Under the pieces are notes generated by a model. That model did not search any database. It worked only from the letters and a program-made list of their open reading frames with translations, and was not told the DNA's origin. Source: an uncultured Helicobacteraceae bacterium (GTDB lineage: Bacteria; Campylobacterota; Campylobacteria; Campylobacterales; Helicobacteraceae). Taken from it: a stretch of DNA of 64,000 nucleotides. Made by a program: the position numbers and the translations under genes. The stretch lies in contig CANQAN010000006.1 in the NCBI GenBank assembly GCA_947588965.1, forward strand, positions 43,339 through 107,338, in the 5' to 3' direction. Shown here piece by piece: positions 16,628-25,750 of this stretch; position 1 is the first letter of the stretch; each line of letters opens with the position of its first letter.

Positions 16628-17947
16628 CTAATCCTCTGCGCAAATCCTCTCAAACTCTTTATAATATTTCCAAGATTCCACGATGTCAGGACGTGTTTGT
16701 TTGATGTGAATGAGTTCTTTATCAAGCATTTTTTTAAATTTCACTCTTAATGCTTTATTTTCTTTAAAATATGCTAAGACTTGCTCCTCTGTGATTTGAT
16801 TTTGCTCTTTAAAATCAACCCAATATTTAAGGGCTTGAGTGAATTCTGCAAAATATTCTTTCAATCTTTTTATTATATTTTGCGATTCTTTAATGAGCTT
16901 TACATCTGTGTCTTTAACCATAAGGGATATATCCGCATAGAGCGGCGCTGTGCGCTCTAAAAGAGAATCTTTTATGTCAATGCGATTTTGTTCCCTCTCA
17001 TAATCTTGTGTGTAATGACTCTCAATGATTGTGATTTTTATATTTTCTTTGAGTTCTGCAAAATCCTTTGGTGTGATGATGAGTTCAAAGGGCAAGTGTC
17101 CCTTAATCTTATTCCAAATCACTTGCTCAAACTTATCCCTATCCTCCTCTTTTGGCGGAGTGAAATTGAATTGCTCGGATAAGTTTTGCATGGTTTTAAA
17201 GGCGACTTTTGGCATTAATTCCTTAATGTCAAGATAGTGAATGTTTATATGATATTGCGGGTTTAAAAAAGATAAAATGCTAGAATAATAAGTGAAATTA
17301 AGCTCACGTCTTAAAACATAGCTTAATCCCTCTACGCTTGGGGCTATAGCCTTGCTAGAATATCCTCTTTTGTGTTTATAACGTTTTCTGTCTAGAGCGA
17401 TTTTTGGCGGAATATCAAGATGTTGAGGTGGAAAATAAGAGCCACGAATGAGCTTGGAGCGATTTGGTGTGCCGTGATTGAGCATTCCTTTGCACCGCGA
17501 AATAGGATCTCGAAGCAGTATGAGTATATCGGCATTGCGAATGATCCTCCCAAAATCCCCCTTAATGCTTCTATAAGAGCGATGAATAACAAGGGTTAAG
17601 AAATAATTTTCTTGTGTCTTTGGGGATTCTTTTAGAGTCTTTTTAACTTCATTAAAAAAGCAAATGTCATCATTATAGAGTGCAAGTTGCTTCAATCCGC
17701 ATAAAGACAAGAATCTAAAAAGAGCGTGTTTTCCACTCACTGCTCTCCCAAATACGATAAATTTATAATGATGAGGGAGGCTTTCATTAAAATAGCTTGA
17801 GGGGAAAAGTTTAAAATGCCACTTGCGTAACGTTTCTTTTGTTTTTTTGATTTGAAATTTCAGATACAGCAAGGCATTTTTTGGGGAGCCTTTGGGTATT
17901 CTGCCCCCCTCCCCCCATTTTTTGATTATAATGATATTATTTGTCAT
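16628..17947 (-). CDS. DUF2972-type protein, putative surface-polysaccharide-related
   Basis: A ~439-aa protein resembling the DUF2972 family of Campylobacter and Helicobacter. Visible landmarks are a strand-loop-helix FGRAVSGKHALFRFL, IHRSYRS, and a central ILLRDPISRCKGMLNH segment. The P-loop-like start plus RDPISR layout recalls sulfotransferase-type folds, which is an inference. There is no membrane segment. The start is uncertain: 17947 (MTNNIII) overlaps the MATE stop by 11 bases; 17965 and 17992 are alternatives. An interrupted run of six G, A, six G (17904-17916) lies near the start. Related genes often sit near glycan loci, but none is seen here. Confidence 0.6.
   Translation of the reverse strand: MTNNIIIIKKWGEGGRIPKGSPKNALLYLKFQIKKTKETLRKWHFKLFPSSYFNESLPHHYKFIVFGRAVSGKHALFRFLSLCGLKQLALYNDDICFFNEVKKTLKESPKTQENYFLTLVIHRSYRSIKGDFGRIIRNADILILLRDPISRCKGMLNHGTPNRSKLIRGSYFPPQHLDIPPKIALDRKRYKHKRGYSSKAIAPSVEGLSYVLRRELNFTYYSSILSFLNPQYHINIHYLDIKELMPKVAFKTMQNLSEQFNFTPPKEEDRDKFEQVIWNKIKGHLPFELIITPKDFAELKENIKITIIESHYTQDYEREQNRIDIKDSLLERTAPLYADISLMVKDTDVKLIKESQNIIKRLKEYFAEFTQALKYWVDFKEQNQITEEQVLAYFKENKALRVKFKKMLDKELIHIKQTRPDIVESWKYYKEFERICAED
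17904..17916 (+). repeat. Interrupted C6-T-C6 tract near the start of the DUF2972-type gene
   Basis: Six C, one T, six C on the plus strand, encoding WGEGG on the minus strand. It may be a decayed or stabilised poly-G contingency tract; the interruption should strongly reduce slippage. Confidence 0.5.
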
Positions 17948-19310
17948 TTGCTCTGCTTTTTTCATGTTCCCTCTCATAGAAAATAATGCCAATTGTCACA
18001 ATCCCTGCGCTCAAAATTCCTAAGGGATAAGACATGATTACCCCCTCAAATCCGTAAAAACGTGGCAGGATTAGAACAAAACAAAGGGGAAATATGAGTG
18101 TGTAAGAAAGTGTGATGACAAAAGAGCTTAGGGTTCTTTGAATGGATTGAAAAAAGATTGCACACACGATATTAATCCCCAGCAAAATATAGCCCAAAAA
18201 GTAGATTTTAATCGCATTTTGTGTGTCTGCAATCAAAGCTTCATCGCGAAAGACGATATCATCGGGCAGAAACCAACTCACAAGATAATGTGAAAAGGCA
18301 AAAAATACAATATAAAGCAGGATCCCGCCAATGAAACTGACAACAATTCCGAATCTGAAAATCCTCCTCACACGATCAAAGAGTCGCGCCCCGAAATTAA
18401 AGCTTGTCAAGGGCTGTACGCCTTGCGACATGGACAGCAAAATCGTAAAGGGAATGATTCCAAGATACATTAAAACACTATAGATAGCCAATCCCCTATC
18501 ACCCGCAATTTCTGCAATGGTATGATTGAAAATGAGCATCATTAGGCTCACGCTAATCTCCGAGCTGCTCTGTGGGATTCCGTTTTTTGTCGCGTTGAGG
18601 AGTGCAGAGAAATGGAATGTTTTCACAAGATACAAATCTCCCTTTTTGCGCAAGAAATGTTGCAAGAGGATGCACATTCCAATGCCATGTCCAAGCAATG
18701 TCGCGAGTGCGCTACTTGCGATTCCAAGCTCAAAGATGAATAAAAAAACATAGTTTAAAACAATATTTGCCGCCGAGCCTACAACCATTGCCACCATTGC
18801 CAAAACGGGCTGTTTATCGTTAATCGCAAAAATATCAAGCGTGGGATGCAAGACGATAATAAAAGCCCCCAGATAGATGATTTCTGTGTAGTCTCTGACA
18901 AGCGGCAGGAGTTGCTCACTGCTTCCAAGCAAAAGCGCAATAGAATCGCTCAAACAATAGAGTAAGATTCCTCCTACAACGCTTGTAATGAGGGCGAAAT
19001 AAAACACAGTGCTAAAGATTGATCGCGCATGGAGGGATTTATTCTTTCCTAGAAAATAAGAGGACATTGTCGCCCCGCCTATGCTAAAGAGCAGTTCAAA
19101 GGCAATGAGTACGGGGAAAATCGGCCATGCGATTCCGATGGCCGCAAGGGCATTTTCTCCTAATTTCTTGCCAACAAAGATTCCATCAATCGTGGAGTAG
19201 CTAGAGAGGGCTAACATCGCAACAAGGGAGGGCAAAAAATACGCAAAAAACAACTTTGGAATCGCAACGGTGCGCAAAGCTTCTTTTGAGATCTTTGTTT
19301 CTAAGAGCAT
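17937..19310 (-). CDS. MATE family multidrug/cation efflux transporter
   Basis: A ~457-aa integral membrane protein with about 12 hydrophobic segments in two MATE halves. Signature segments are LALSSYSTIDGIFVGKKLG near the N-terminus and MSQGVQPLTSFNFGA in the second half. Members exchange Na+ or H+ for cationic drugs; the substrate here is not predictable. The ATG at 19310, with AAGGA 6 bases upstream, is preferred over the upstream start at 19331. It diverges from the petABC operon and overlaps the DUF2972-type gene. Confidence 0.88.
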   Translation of the reverse strand: MLLETKISKEALRTVAIPKLFFAYFLPSLVAMLALSSYSTIDGIFVGKKLGENALAAIGIAWPIFPVLIAFELLFSIGGATMSSYFLGKNKSLHARSIFSTVFYFALITSVVGGILLYCLSDSIALLLGSSEQLLPLVRDYTEIIYLGAFIIVLHPTLDIFAINDKQPVLAMVAMVVGSAANIVLNYVFLFIFELGIASSALATLLGHGIGMCILLQHFLRKKGDLYLVKTFHFSALLNATKNGIPQSSSEISVSLMMLIFNHTIAEIAGDRGLAIYSVLMYLGIIPFTILLSMSQGVQPLTSFNFGARLFDRVRRIFRFGIVVSFIGGILLYIVFFAFSHYLVSWFLPDDIVFRDEALIADTQNAIKIYFLGYILLGINIVCAIFFQSIQRTLSSFVITLSYTLIFPLCFVLILPRFYGFEGVIMSYPLGILSAGIVTIGIIFYEREHEKSRANDK

Positions 19311-19455
19311 AACAATCCTTGATGTTTGCAATGTTTGGATTCTGAAATTATAGCGCAGAGTGGGCTTAAAACAGCCAAAACGATTTGCAATTTTGAAACA
19401 TAGGCATTATTTTTTCTAAAAATTCATAAAGTGATTTAAAAATAAAGTTTTATTT

Positions 19456-19464
19456 TGTTAAAAT
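19456..19464 (+). promoter_or_regulatory. Extended -10 promoter of petABC
   Basis: TGT-TAAAAT, the same form as upstream of fabZ, 46 bases before the petA ATG; strong RBS TAGGAGGAAG at 19497-19506. Confidence 0.5.
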
Positions 19465-19509
19465 CAAGAGTTATTTTACATTAAATTTTCAGAGTTTAGG
19501 AGGAAGCAA

Positions 19510-20013
19510 ATGGCAGAAAATGTCAAGCGTAGAGATTTCCTTGGTATGACTCTTGGAGGCGTTGCGGCTATCGGTGTGGGTGCATCATTAGTGGCAATGA
19601 AATCCTCTTGGGATCCGCTACCGAGTGTCGTTTCAGCTGGTTTTACAACCGTCGATTTAAGCAGTATGCAAGATGGAGAATATCGGCAGGTGGAATACAG
19701 AGGAACTCCTGTATATGTGATTAAAAAAACTGCAGCAATGCAGCAGAGTGCAGAGAGAGATGTGGTTGTTGGAGATTCTAGCTATAGTGTCGGAATCCAA
19801 ATTTGTACACATTTAGGTTGTATTCCTTCCTATAACTCTGATGTTGCAGAATTCCACTGCGCGTGTCATGGCGGACGCTTTGATGCCTGTGGGCGCCAGA
19901 TTTTTGGACCACCACCTGCTCCTATGGCGATTCCACCCTTTAAAATTGATGGGACAAAGTTAGTCTTAGGCGAAGAGGGTCCCGAGTATTTGAAGCTTGT
20001 TGGTAAGGCATAA
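19510..20013 (+). CDS. petA: Ubiquinol/menaquinol-cytochrome c reductase Rieske iron-sulfur subunit
   Basis: A 167-aa Rieske protein of the bc1 complex. The N-terminus has a twin-arginine type sequence (KRRDFLG) followed by a hydrophobic anchor, so it is exported folded and stays membrane-tethered. The [2Fe-2S] ligands are in CTHLGC and CACHGG. It passes electrons from menaquinol to cytochrome c1. First gene of petABC, with 10 bases to petB. Confidence 0.97.
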   Translation: MAENVKRRDFLGMTLGGVAAIGVGASLVAMKSSWDPLPSVVSAGFTTVDLSSMQDGEYRQVEYRGTPVYVIKKTAAMQQSAERDVVVGDSSYSVGIQICTHLGCIPSYNSDVAEFHCACHGGRFDACGRQIFGPPPAPMAIPPFKIDGTKLVLGEEGPEYLKLVGKA

Positions 20014-20023
20014 GGAGTAAGGT

Positions 20024-21253
20024 ATGGCACAGATTCATAAAGCAAATGGTATTGTGGATTGGCTTGATCAGAGATTGGCCATCAAGCCTCTCATCAAAGT
20101 CTTAATGACAGAATATTGGGTTCCAAAAAACATTAGCTTTCTTTGGGCTATGGGTGTTATTTTGGTTGTCTTATTCACGCTTTTGGTGGTTTCGGGCTTG
20201 TTCTTGCTTATGTATTATAAGCCTGACACGAAGCTCGCATTTGATAGTGTGAATTACACGATTATGCAAGAGGTTGCATATGGTTGGTTGTGGAGGCATT
20301 TGCATGCGGTGAGTGCGTCTGTATGCTTCCTTATCATCTATATCCATATGTTTGTTGCGATCTATTATGGGTCATACAAGCGCGGTCGCGAGATGATTTG
20401 GCTCACGGGAATGATTCTTTTTGGCTTATTTTCTGCAGAGGCATTTAGTGGTTATATGCTTCCATGGGGACAGATGAGCTATTGGGCAGCGGCAGTTATT
20501 ACAAATCTCTTTGGCGGAATCCCTGTAATTGGTCCTGATTTGGTCGTTTGGATTCGCGGAAACTTCATTGTCGCTGATGCGACACTCACGAGATTCTTTA
20601 TGCTCCATGTTGTTTTATTGCCCGTTGTGATTATGACTGTGATTGGAGTGCATTTCTATTCTCTTAGAATCCCGCATGTCAATAACATGTATGGCGAGGA
20701 AATTGACTTTGAAAAAGAGGCAGAAAAATTCAAAGCAGGGAACAAAAAAGATTCCAAAGTGATTCCATTTTGGCCAATGTTTTTATCAAAAGACTTCTTT
20801 GTGGCGAGCTTCTTCTTGGCGATTCTCTTTTATCTCACTTGCTATCATTACAGCTTCGCACTTGATCCGATTAATTTTGATCCTGCCGATCACCTCAAAA
20901 CACCTCCACACATTTATCCTGAATGGTATTTCTTGTGGAGTTATGAGATTTTACGCGGATTCTTCTTTAGTGCGGACTTGGGACTTGTCGCATTTGGAAT
21001 TGCCAATGTGATATTTATGTTGCTTCCTTGGCTTGATCGCAGTAAAGTTGTAGCACCTGCACATAAACGTTCGGGATTTGCTCTTTTTTATTGGTTGCTT
21101 GTTGCTGATATGATTATCTTAACGATTTGGGGCAAACTTCCTCCAACGGGTGCTAATGCCTATATTGGCTTTGCAGCAACAATTGTATTTTTGGGATTGT
21201 TATTCGTGTTCTTGCCAATCATTACCAAAATTGAAGACAAAAAGCATAGTTAA
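20024..21253 (+). CDS. petB: Cytochrome b subunit of the bc1 complex
   Basis: A 409-aa membrane protein with the eight-helix cytochrome b fold in one chain (b6 plus subunit IV halves). Heme-ligand histidines lie in WRHLHAVSAS and HVVLLPVVIMTVIGVH. The quinol site signature PEWYFLWSYE (the PEWY motif) is present. It carries out the bifurcated oxidation of menaquinol. The start follows the petA stop with GGAGTAAGG as RBS. Confidence 0.97.
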   Translation: MAQIHKANGIVDWLDQRLAIKPLIKVLMTEYWVPKNISFLWAMGVILVVLFTLLVVSGLFLLMYYKPDTKLAFDSVNYTIMQEVAYGWLWRHLHAVSASVCFLIIYIHMFVAIYYGSYKRGREMIWLTGMILFGLFSAEAFSGYMLPWGQMSYWAAAVITNLFGGIPVIGPDLVVWIRGNFIVADATLTRFFMLHVVLLPVVIMTVIGVHFYSLRIPHVNNMYGEEIDFEKEAEKFKAGNKKDSKVIPFWPMFLSKDFFVASFFLAILFYLTCYHYSFALDPINFDPADHLKTPPHIYPEWYFLWSYEILRGFFFSADLGLVAFGIANVIFMLLPWLDRSKVVAPAHKRSGFALFYWLLVADMIILTIWGKLPPTGANAYIGFAATIVFLGLLFVFLPIITKIEDKKHS

Positions 21254-21264
21254 GGAGGATTGGT

Positions 21265-22107
21265 ATGAGAGAATTCTTAGCATTAATTATTGTTGTAGTT
21301 ATAACGGGGATTATTTATTGGGGGGTTGAGCCTTTCGCACATGGGCAGATGTATCCTAAGGTCGCCCCTGCGGATTATACTTTTTCTGATTTGCAACCTC
21401 TTGGGGTTGAAGCAGGAAATGCAAACAATGGAAAGGAAATTGTTGCTGCAAATTGTATCGCCTGCCACTCTATTAAGAGCGAGGGATTGGAATCGCCATT
21501 CACTCCAGAAGATGCTGTGACTGCCTATGGTGTTCTTCCTCCTGATTTGTCTGCGGCAGGATTGATTTATGAGAAAAATTTCCTAGCTAATGTCATTAAA
21601 GATATTGCAACAGCGACGAAGCAAACGCATAAATTCAATGGCGCACATCCGATGCCTTCTTACAATTGGATGAGCGATCAGGAGATTGCAGATATTGTTG
21701 CTTATTTACAGAGTATCGCACCAGCAGAGCTGACAGACAGAGATGTTTTTGTCAATGCTTGTGGTCGTTGCCATAGTGTGCGCTATGACAAATGGCAAGC
21801 TCACGGAAATATAACGACATACTTGCAAACAAAAGTTCCCGATTTGTCAATGATGATTCGCAGTCGCAATTTAGAATATTTGCATAACTTCATTAATGAT
21901 CCGCAAAAAGTTCTCGCTGGGACTGCAATGCCACGCGTTGGACTCACTCAAAGTGCAGAAAATCAAGTGATTAGCTACATGGAATCTGTGGGGGATAGCA
22001 AGAAACCTCAAAGAGAAGCATTGGGCTATAAAATTGTGATTTTTATGGTGTTTATGGGTATTATCGCGTATCTATGGAAGCGCAAAATTTGGCATGACAC
22101 TCACTAA
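21265..22107 (+). CDS. petC: Diheme cytochrome c1-type subunit of the bc1 complex
   Basis: A 280-aa protein with an N-terminal membrane anchor, two CxxCH heme motifs (CIACH and CGRCH), and a C-terminal hydrophobic segment (IVIFMVFMGIIAYLW) followed by KRK. A diheme c subunit replacing mono-heme cytochrome c1 is typical of Campylobacterota bc1 complexes. The gene ends immediately before the strong bidirectional terminator. Confidence 0.95.
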   Translation: MREFLALIIVVVITGIIYWGVEPFAHGQMYPKVAPADYTFSDLQPLGVEAGNANNGKEIVAANCIACHSIKSEGLESPFTPEDAVTAYGVLPPDLSAAGLIYEKNFLANVIKDIATATKQTHKFNGAHPMPSYNWMSDQEIADIVAYLQSIAPAELTDRDVFVNACGRCHSVRYDKWQAHGNITTYLQTKVPDLSMMIRSRNLEYLHNFINDPQKVLAGTAMPRVGLTQSAENQVISYMESVGDSKKPQREALGYKIVIFMVFMGIIAYLWKRKIWHDTH

Positions 22108-22110
22108 ATG

Positions 22111-22140
22111 AATAAATAAGGGATTTTTCCCTTATTTATT
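22111..22140. terminator. Bidirectional terminator between petC and mnmD
   Basis: AATAAATAAGGG and CCCTTATTTATT form a perfect 12-bp stem around ATTTTT, with U-rich sequence on each side of the GC core. It sits between two convergent genes. Confidence 0.85.
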
Positions 22141-22156
22141 CCTCTATAATCTCTAT

Positions 22157-22924
22157 CTATTCTGCATCATAGAATCCTCGCAAATGAGTATTGACACGAA
22201 TCTTATGAAGCATATCAATGGGTTGAATGCTTAGGATATTCTCTAATGTAAGCATGGGATAGTGCGCATTTTTTGTCAATAACACAGAATCTCTCACGCG
22301 CTTTTGTTTGAGTTTAAAGGGATAAAATCCTGCAAGAAATGCAGAGTAGAGCATACAAGAATTATGGCTATAGGTTGTGATGAGGGCGTCCTTTTTTGTG
22401 AGGGCATAGAGTGTCTTAAAATACTCATACGTCCATAGATTGCGATTCTTATTTGGACTAAAGGGATCTTGAAAGACGATATCAAATTGATAGTTTGATT
22501 CCACAAAGTTCTTTAAAATTTCCCTGGCATCTCCTAAGTGCAAGTAAATTTCAAAATTTTTATATTGATAATGATGGTTTTTAAGTAGGGATTCTAGTGC
22601 AGAATGTGCGCATTTGAGCTCATTAGGATAGGGATGTTTTGAGAGTTGCAAGAGGAGTTTTGTGTTGATTTCTGGTGAATGGATTGTGATTTGAGTTTGA
22701 GGGTTTTGAATCTGCGCATAGTAGAGTACAGAAAATGCATTAAAACCAAGCCCAAAGCATATATCAAGGATTTTGAGTTTATCTTGGTGTGATTTGAGTT
22801 TGAGGGCTGGTAAGATGTGTTTATGCAAACTCTCTTGCAACGCACCATCATTGACATTGTGATATGTTTCACAGAAATGCGTATCATAGAGTGTAATGCT
22901 TGAATCTTTTGTGAAAATTTGCAT
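22157..22924 (-). CDS. mnmD: tRNA 5-methylaminomethyl-2-thiouridine methyltransferase, MnmD-type
   Basis: A 255-aa SAM-dependent methyltransferase of the DUF752/MnmC-methyltransferase family, without the FAD oxidase half of MnmC. The SAM-binding segment is ILDICFGLGFNAF. The family signature IVFQDPFSPNKNRNLWTYEYF is split here as QDPFSPNKN plus LWTYEYF, followed by TTYSHNS. It completes the wobble modification mnm5(s2)U34 in tRNA. The gene stands alone on the minus strand, convergent with petC and divergent from accD. Confidence 0.82.
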   Translation of the reverse strand: MQIFTKDSSITLYDTHFCETYHNVNDGALQESLHKHILPALKLKSHQDKLKILDICFGLGFNAFSVLYYAQIQNPQTQITIHSPEINTKLLLQLSKHPYPNELKCAHSALESLLKNHHYQYKNFEIYLHLGDAREILKNFVESNYQFDIVFQDPFSPNKNRNLWTYEYFKTLYALTKKDALITTYSHNSCMLYSAFLAGFYPFKLKQKRVRDSVLLTKNAHYPMLTLENILSIQPIDMLHKIRVNTHLRGFYDAE

Positions 22925-23033
22925 TTTATGCTCTTTTTTAGTGAAAATTAACGGATAATTCTATAAAATTTTGCCCACTTTTACAAATTTAACTCTTTGT
23001 GATGCGCTAAATAAGTGATTGAGAAAGGTAACA

Positions 23034-23894
23034 ATGGGTTTTGCAGATTTTTTTAAAAATTTAAAGAAAGAGGAGAGATCCTCACCAAAGGACGCCCCAA
23101 GCCATTGGGTGAAATGCCCAAGTTGCAGTGCGCTTATGTATTACAAAGAAGTGATAGCACAATACCACACCTGCCCAAAATGCAGCTTTCACATGCGTAT
23201 AGGATTGCAAGATAGAATCGCCATTATGTGTGATGAGGGTAGTTTTGTGGAGTTTGATAGAGAGCTTACACCCAATGATCCGCTTGGCTTTGTGGATAAA
23301 AAAAGCTATAAAAAGCGCATTGAAGAATACACAAATCAATGTGGTCGCTCAAGCTCTATTCTTGCTGGTGAATGCACGATTAATGGAATCGGAGCGCAGA
23401 TTGTCTTGTTTGATTTCAATTTTATGGGGGGATCACTTGCCTCTGTGGAGGGTGAGAAAATCGTGCGTGCCATCTATCGTGCTATAGCTAAGAAGCAAGG
23501 GCTTGTGATTGTAAGTGCAAGTGGAGGGGCGCGTATGCAAGAATCCACTTACTCACTTATGCAAATGGCAAAGACTTCTGCGGCTCTGAATTTCCTTAGC
23601 GTGGAGCATTTGCCTTTTATCTCTGTTTTAAGCGATCCGACAATGGGTGGCGTGAGTGCGTCATTTGCATTTTTGGGAGATATTGTCATGGCAGAGCCGG
23701 GGGCTATGGTCGGATTTGCAGGAGCGCGAGTGATTAAGCAAACCATTGGGGCGGATCTGCCAGAGGGATTCCAAACTGCAGAATTTTTGCTAGAACATGG
23801 ATTGATTGATATGATCGTGCAACGTAAAGACATGAAAAATACCATTGCGCAGCTTTTGGAGTATTTGAGAGTGGAATCCCTGCCTAATGATTAA
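23034..23894 (+). CDS. accD: Acetyl-CoA carboxylase carboxyltransferase subunit beta
   Basis: A 286-aa subunit that, with AccA, transfers CO2 from biotin to acetyl-CoA to make malonyl-CoA. The N-terminal zinc ribbon has CPSC and CPKC pairs; the crotonase-like fold has VVSASGGARMQE and DPTMGGVSASF. The start is put at 23034, which has AAAGG 5 bases upstream; an in-frame TTG 15 bases earlier is less likely. The stop overlaps the rlmH start by 8 bases. Confidence 0.96.
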   Translation: MGFADFFKNLKKEERSSPKDAPSHWVKCPSCSALMYYKEVIAQYHTCPKCSFHMRIGLQDRIAIMCDEGSFVEFDRELTPNDPLGFVDKKSYKKRIEEYTNQCGRSSSILAGECTINGIGAQIVLFDFNFMGGSLASVEGEKIVRAIYRAIAKKQGLVIVSASGGARMQESTYSLMQMAKTSAALNFLSVEHLPFISVLSDPTMGGVSASFAFLGDIVMAEPGAMVGFAGARVIKQTIGADLPEGFQTAEFLLEHGLIDMIVQRKDMKNTIAQLLEYLRVESLPND

Positions 23895-24351
23895 GATTAA
23901 TGTCTATTATATAGCAAAGCACAGCAAAGATTTAAGCGACAAATTGTGTGAAGAATTTTCTGCATTGTGCTTGGGATTTGGAGTGAAGCTTGATTTTGTC
24001 AATCTTTTTTCTAAAACGATAAAAGAACATCAAAGACAAGAAGCACAAATGGCACAGAGGTCTTATACAAAGGAATTTCAAAAGATAGGCAAGGAACAAT
24101 ACAGAATCGCCCTTGCACCAAGTGCGCAGATGTTAGATTCTATCGGGTTTGCCGAGCTTTTGCGCAACAGAGGTCGTATCGCATTTTTTATCGGTGGAGC
24201 CTATGGGTTGGAGCCGTCTTTTATGGAGAGGTGCGATCAGCAGATCTCTTTTTCTGCATTGACTTTCAGCCATAAAGTCGCAAAAGTCGTTTTAAGTGAG
24301 CAAATTTATCGTGCATTTTGTTTGCTTAATAATCATCCATATCACAAATAA
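23887..24351 (+). CDS. rlmH: 23S rRNA (pseudouridine-1915-N3) methyltransferase RlmH
   Basis: A 154-aa SPOUT methyltransferase. The C-terminal knot region FFIGGAYGL and the ending EQIYRAFCLLNNHPYHK are diagnostic. It methylates pseudouridine 1915 in helix 69 of 23S rRNA. Translationally coupled to accD by overlap, an arrangement shared with H. pylori. Confidence 0.93.
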   Translation: MIKINVYYIAKHSKDLSDKLCEEFSALCLGFGVKLDFVNLFSKTIKEHQRQEAQMAQRSYTKEFQKIGKEQYRIALAPSAQMLDSIGFAELLRNRGRIAFFIGGAYGLEPSFMERCDQQISFSALTFSHKVAKVVLSEQIYRAFCLLNNHPYHK

Positions 24352-24360
24352 AGGATTTCT

Positions 24361-24717
24361 ATGAAAGAAGAGGATCTCAATCAGTTCAAAGAAATTTTAT
24401 TGGAGAAAAGGCAAATGATTTTGGATAATAATTTAGAACACAGGCATTCTATGGAGTATTTGCGCGAACATTCTTTAGATGAGGCTGATCAGGCAGCCAT
24501 GCGTATGCGCAATATTTTAGATGGATCAATTTTTGAATTCCATAATGAAGAGTTGGAATACATTGATGCAGCCCTTCAAAAGATCGAGGATGGGCAATAT
24601 GGAATCTGTGAGATGTGCGATGAGCCTATTGCGATTCAAAGGCTTAAGGCAAAACCTCATGCAAAGTATTGCATAGTGTGTCGTGAAATTGTTGAGAAAA
24701 CAAAAAGGGATTTGTGA
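24361..24717 (+). CDS. dksA: DksA/TraR family zinc-finger regulator
   Basis: A 118-aa protein with an N-terminal coiled coil (about residues 1-70, including the acidic tip HSLDEADQAAMR) and a C-terminal C4 zinc finger (CEMC...CIVC at ~85-105). DksA enters the RNA polymerase secondary channel and works with ppGpp. The acidic residues at the coiled-coil tip, needed for function, appear retained. The stop overlaps the next gene's ATG. Confidence 0.88.
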   Translation: MKEEDLNQFKEILLEKRQMILDNNLEHRHSMEYLREHSLDEADQAAMRMRNILDGSIFEFHNEELEYIDAALQKIEDGQYGICEMCDEPIAIQRLKAKPHAKYCIVCREIVEKTKRDL

Positions 24718-25736
24718 TGAAATTTAAATATTATGTGAGTGCGTTGTTTGTTTTTGTCGTCCTTTTGGGACTTTATGTTTATAGCTTGAGTGGAGAGAGT
24801 TATACCTATGTGATTCCATTGACGACAAATACAATTACACTTCCGATTGCGCTGTGGTTTGTTGTCCCTGTGATTGTGTTTTTTGTGATTGTGATTTTAT
24901 TAGAGATTGGTGGGCTCTATCGCATATGGCATAAGCGCAACAAATACAGACAAGATTACAAAATACTCTTAGAGCAGCTAGAAAATCAATTGTTAAGTCG
25001 TGAGATTCCACAGAAGCAACCTACAATGAATCGCTACAAGACATTATCAATTTTGCTTAGCAACTTAACCTTTGGTATAAAAGAGGGCGTTACCTTAAAG
25101 AGCGGAGATGCGAGGCTTGATGAATTGCTTGGGCTTTTAGAGGACATACAAAGGGGTACATATGTGAATCTAAGGAAATTTAATCCCAATGAAAAATCAC
25201 CTTTCGTGCGCCAAAATAGGCTCAATCAAATCAAACAAGATGAAAAATATGCCATAGAAGTTTTGAAAAAATCAAATTTTGATGCAGAATACAAATGTGC
25301 CGCCTTTAAAAAATTGCTTGAAAGCGACAACACAAAAGAAATCAAACGATTTATCAGTGAAGTGAAATGCGACAAAGAATTGGCAAACACGATATTGAGC
25401 CTTTGCTATGCTCAAAAAATGGATTTTAGTCATGATGAAATTGCGCAACTTTGTGCTGAGGTTGAGTTTGGGAAGCAAGATTATTTGCTCCTAGCGCAGA
25501 AACTGAAGGAATGCTATGAACCTGAAGAGTGGGTGAGTTTGTTTGAATATCTTGCAAACAAAGATGAATCCGCAGAGGTTGCTTATATGTATGTTTTGTT
25601 AGAGTTAGAGATGATTGAAGAGGCAAAGGAGTATTTGAGATCTCATGCAGAAAATGAGTTGTTAAAAGTACGCGCCTATTTGGATTTAAAGGATTATGGC
25701 AAAAAATATCCGCTTGAGTTATTTTTGCTTGATTGA
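24717..25736 (+). CDS. Conserved membrane protein with helical (TPR-like) cytoplasmic domain
   Basis: A 339-aa protein with two N-terminal membrane helices (about residues 6-24 and 45-65) and a large hydrophilic part made of alternating helices, including AxxxKxxLxxDxTKxIKxF and LLLAxKLKxCY stretches, which suggests a TPR-like solenoid. No catalytic motif is visible. It follows dksA with a TGATG overlap, as in the H. pylori accD region. The function is unknown; a scaffold at the inner membrane is an inference. Confidence 0.75.
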   Translation: MKFKYYVSALFVFVVLLGLYVYSLSGESYTYVIPLTTNTITLPIALWFVVPVIVFFVIVILLEIGGLYRIWHKRNKYRQDYKILLEQLENQLLSREIPQKQPTMNRYKTLSILLSNLTFGIKEGVTLKSGDARLDELLGLLEDIQRGTYVNLRKFNPNEKSPFVRQNRLNQIKQDEKYAIEVLKKSNFDAEYKCAAFKKLLESDNTKEIKRFISEVKCDKELANTILSLCYAQKMDFSHDEIAQLCAEVEFGKQDYLLLAQKLKECYEPEEWVSLFEYLANKDESAEVAYMYVLLELEMIEEAKEYLRSHAENELLKVRAYLDLKDYGKKYPLELFLLD

Positions 25737-25750
25737 GATTTGTTGTGCTT

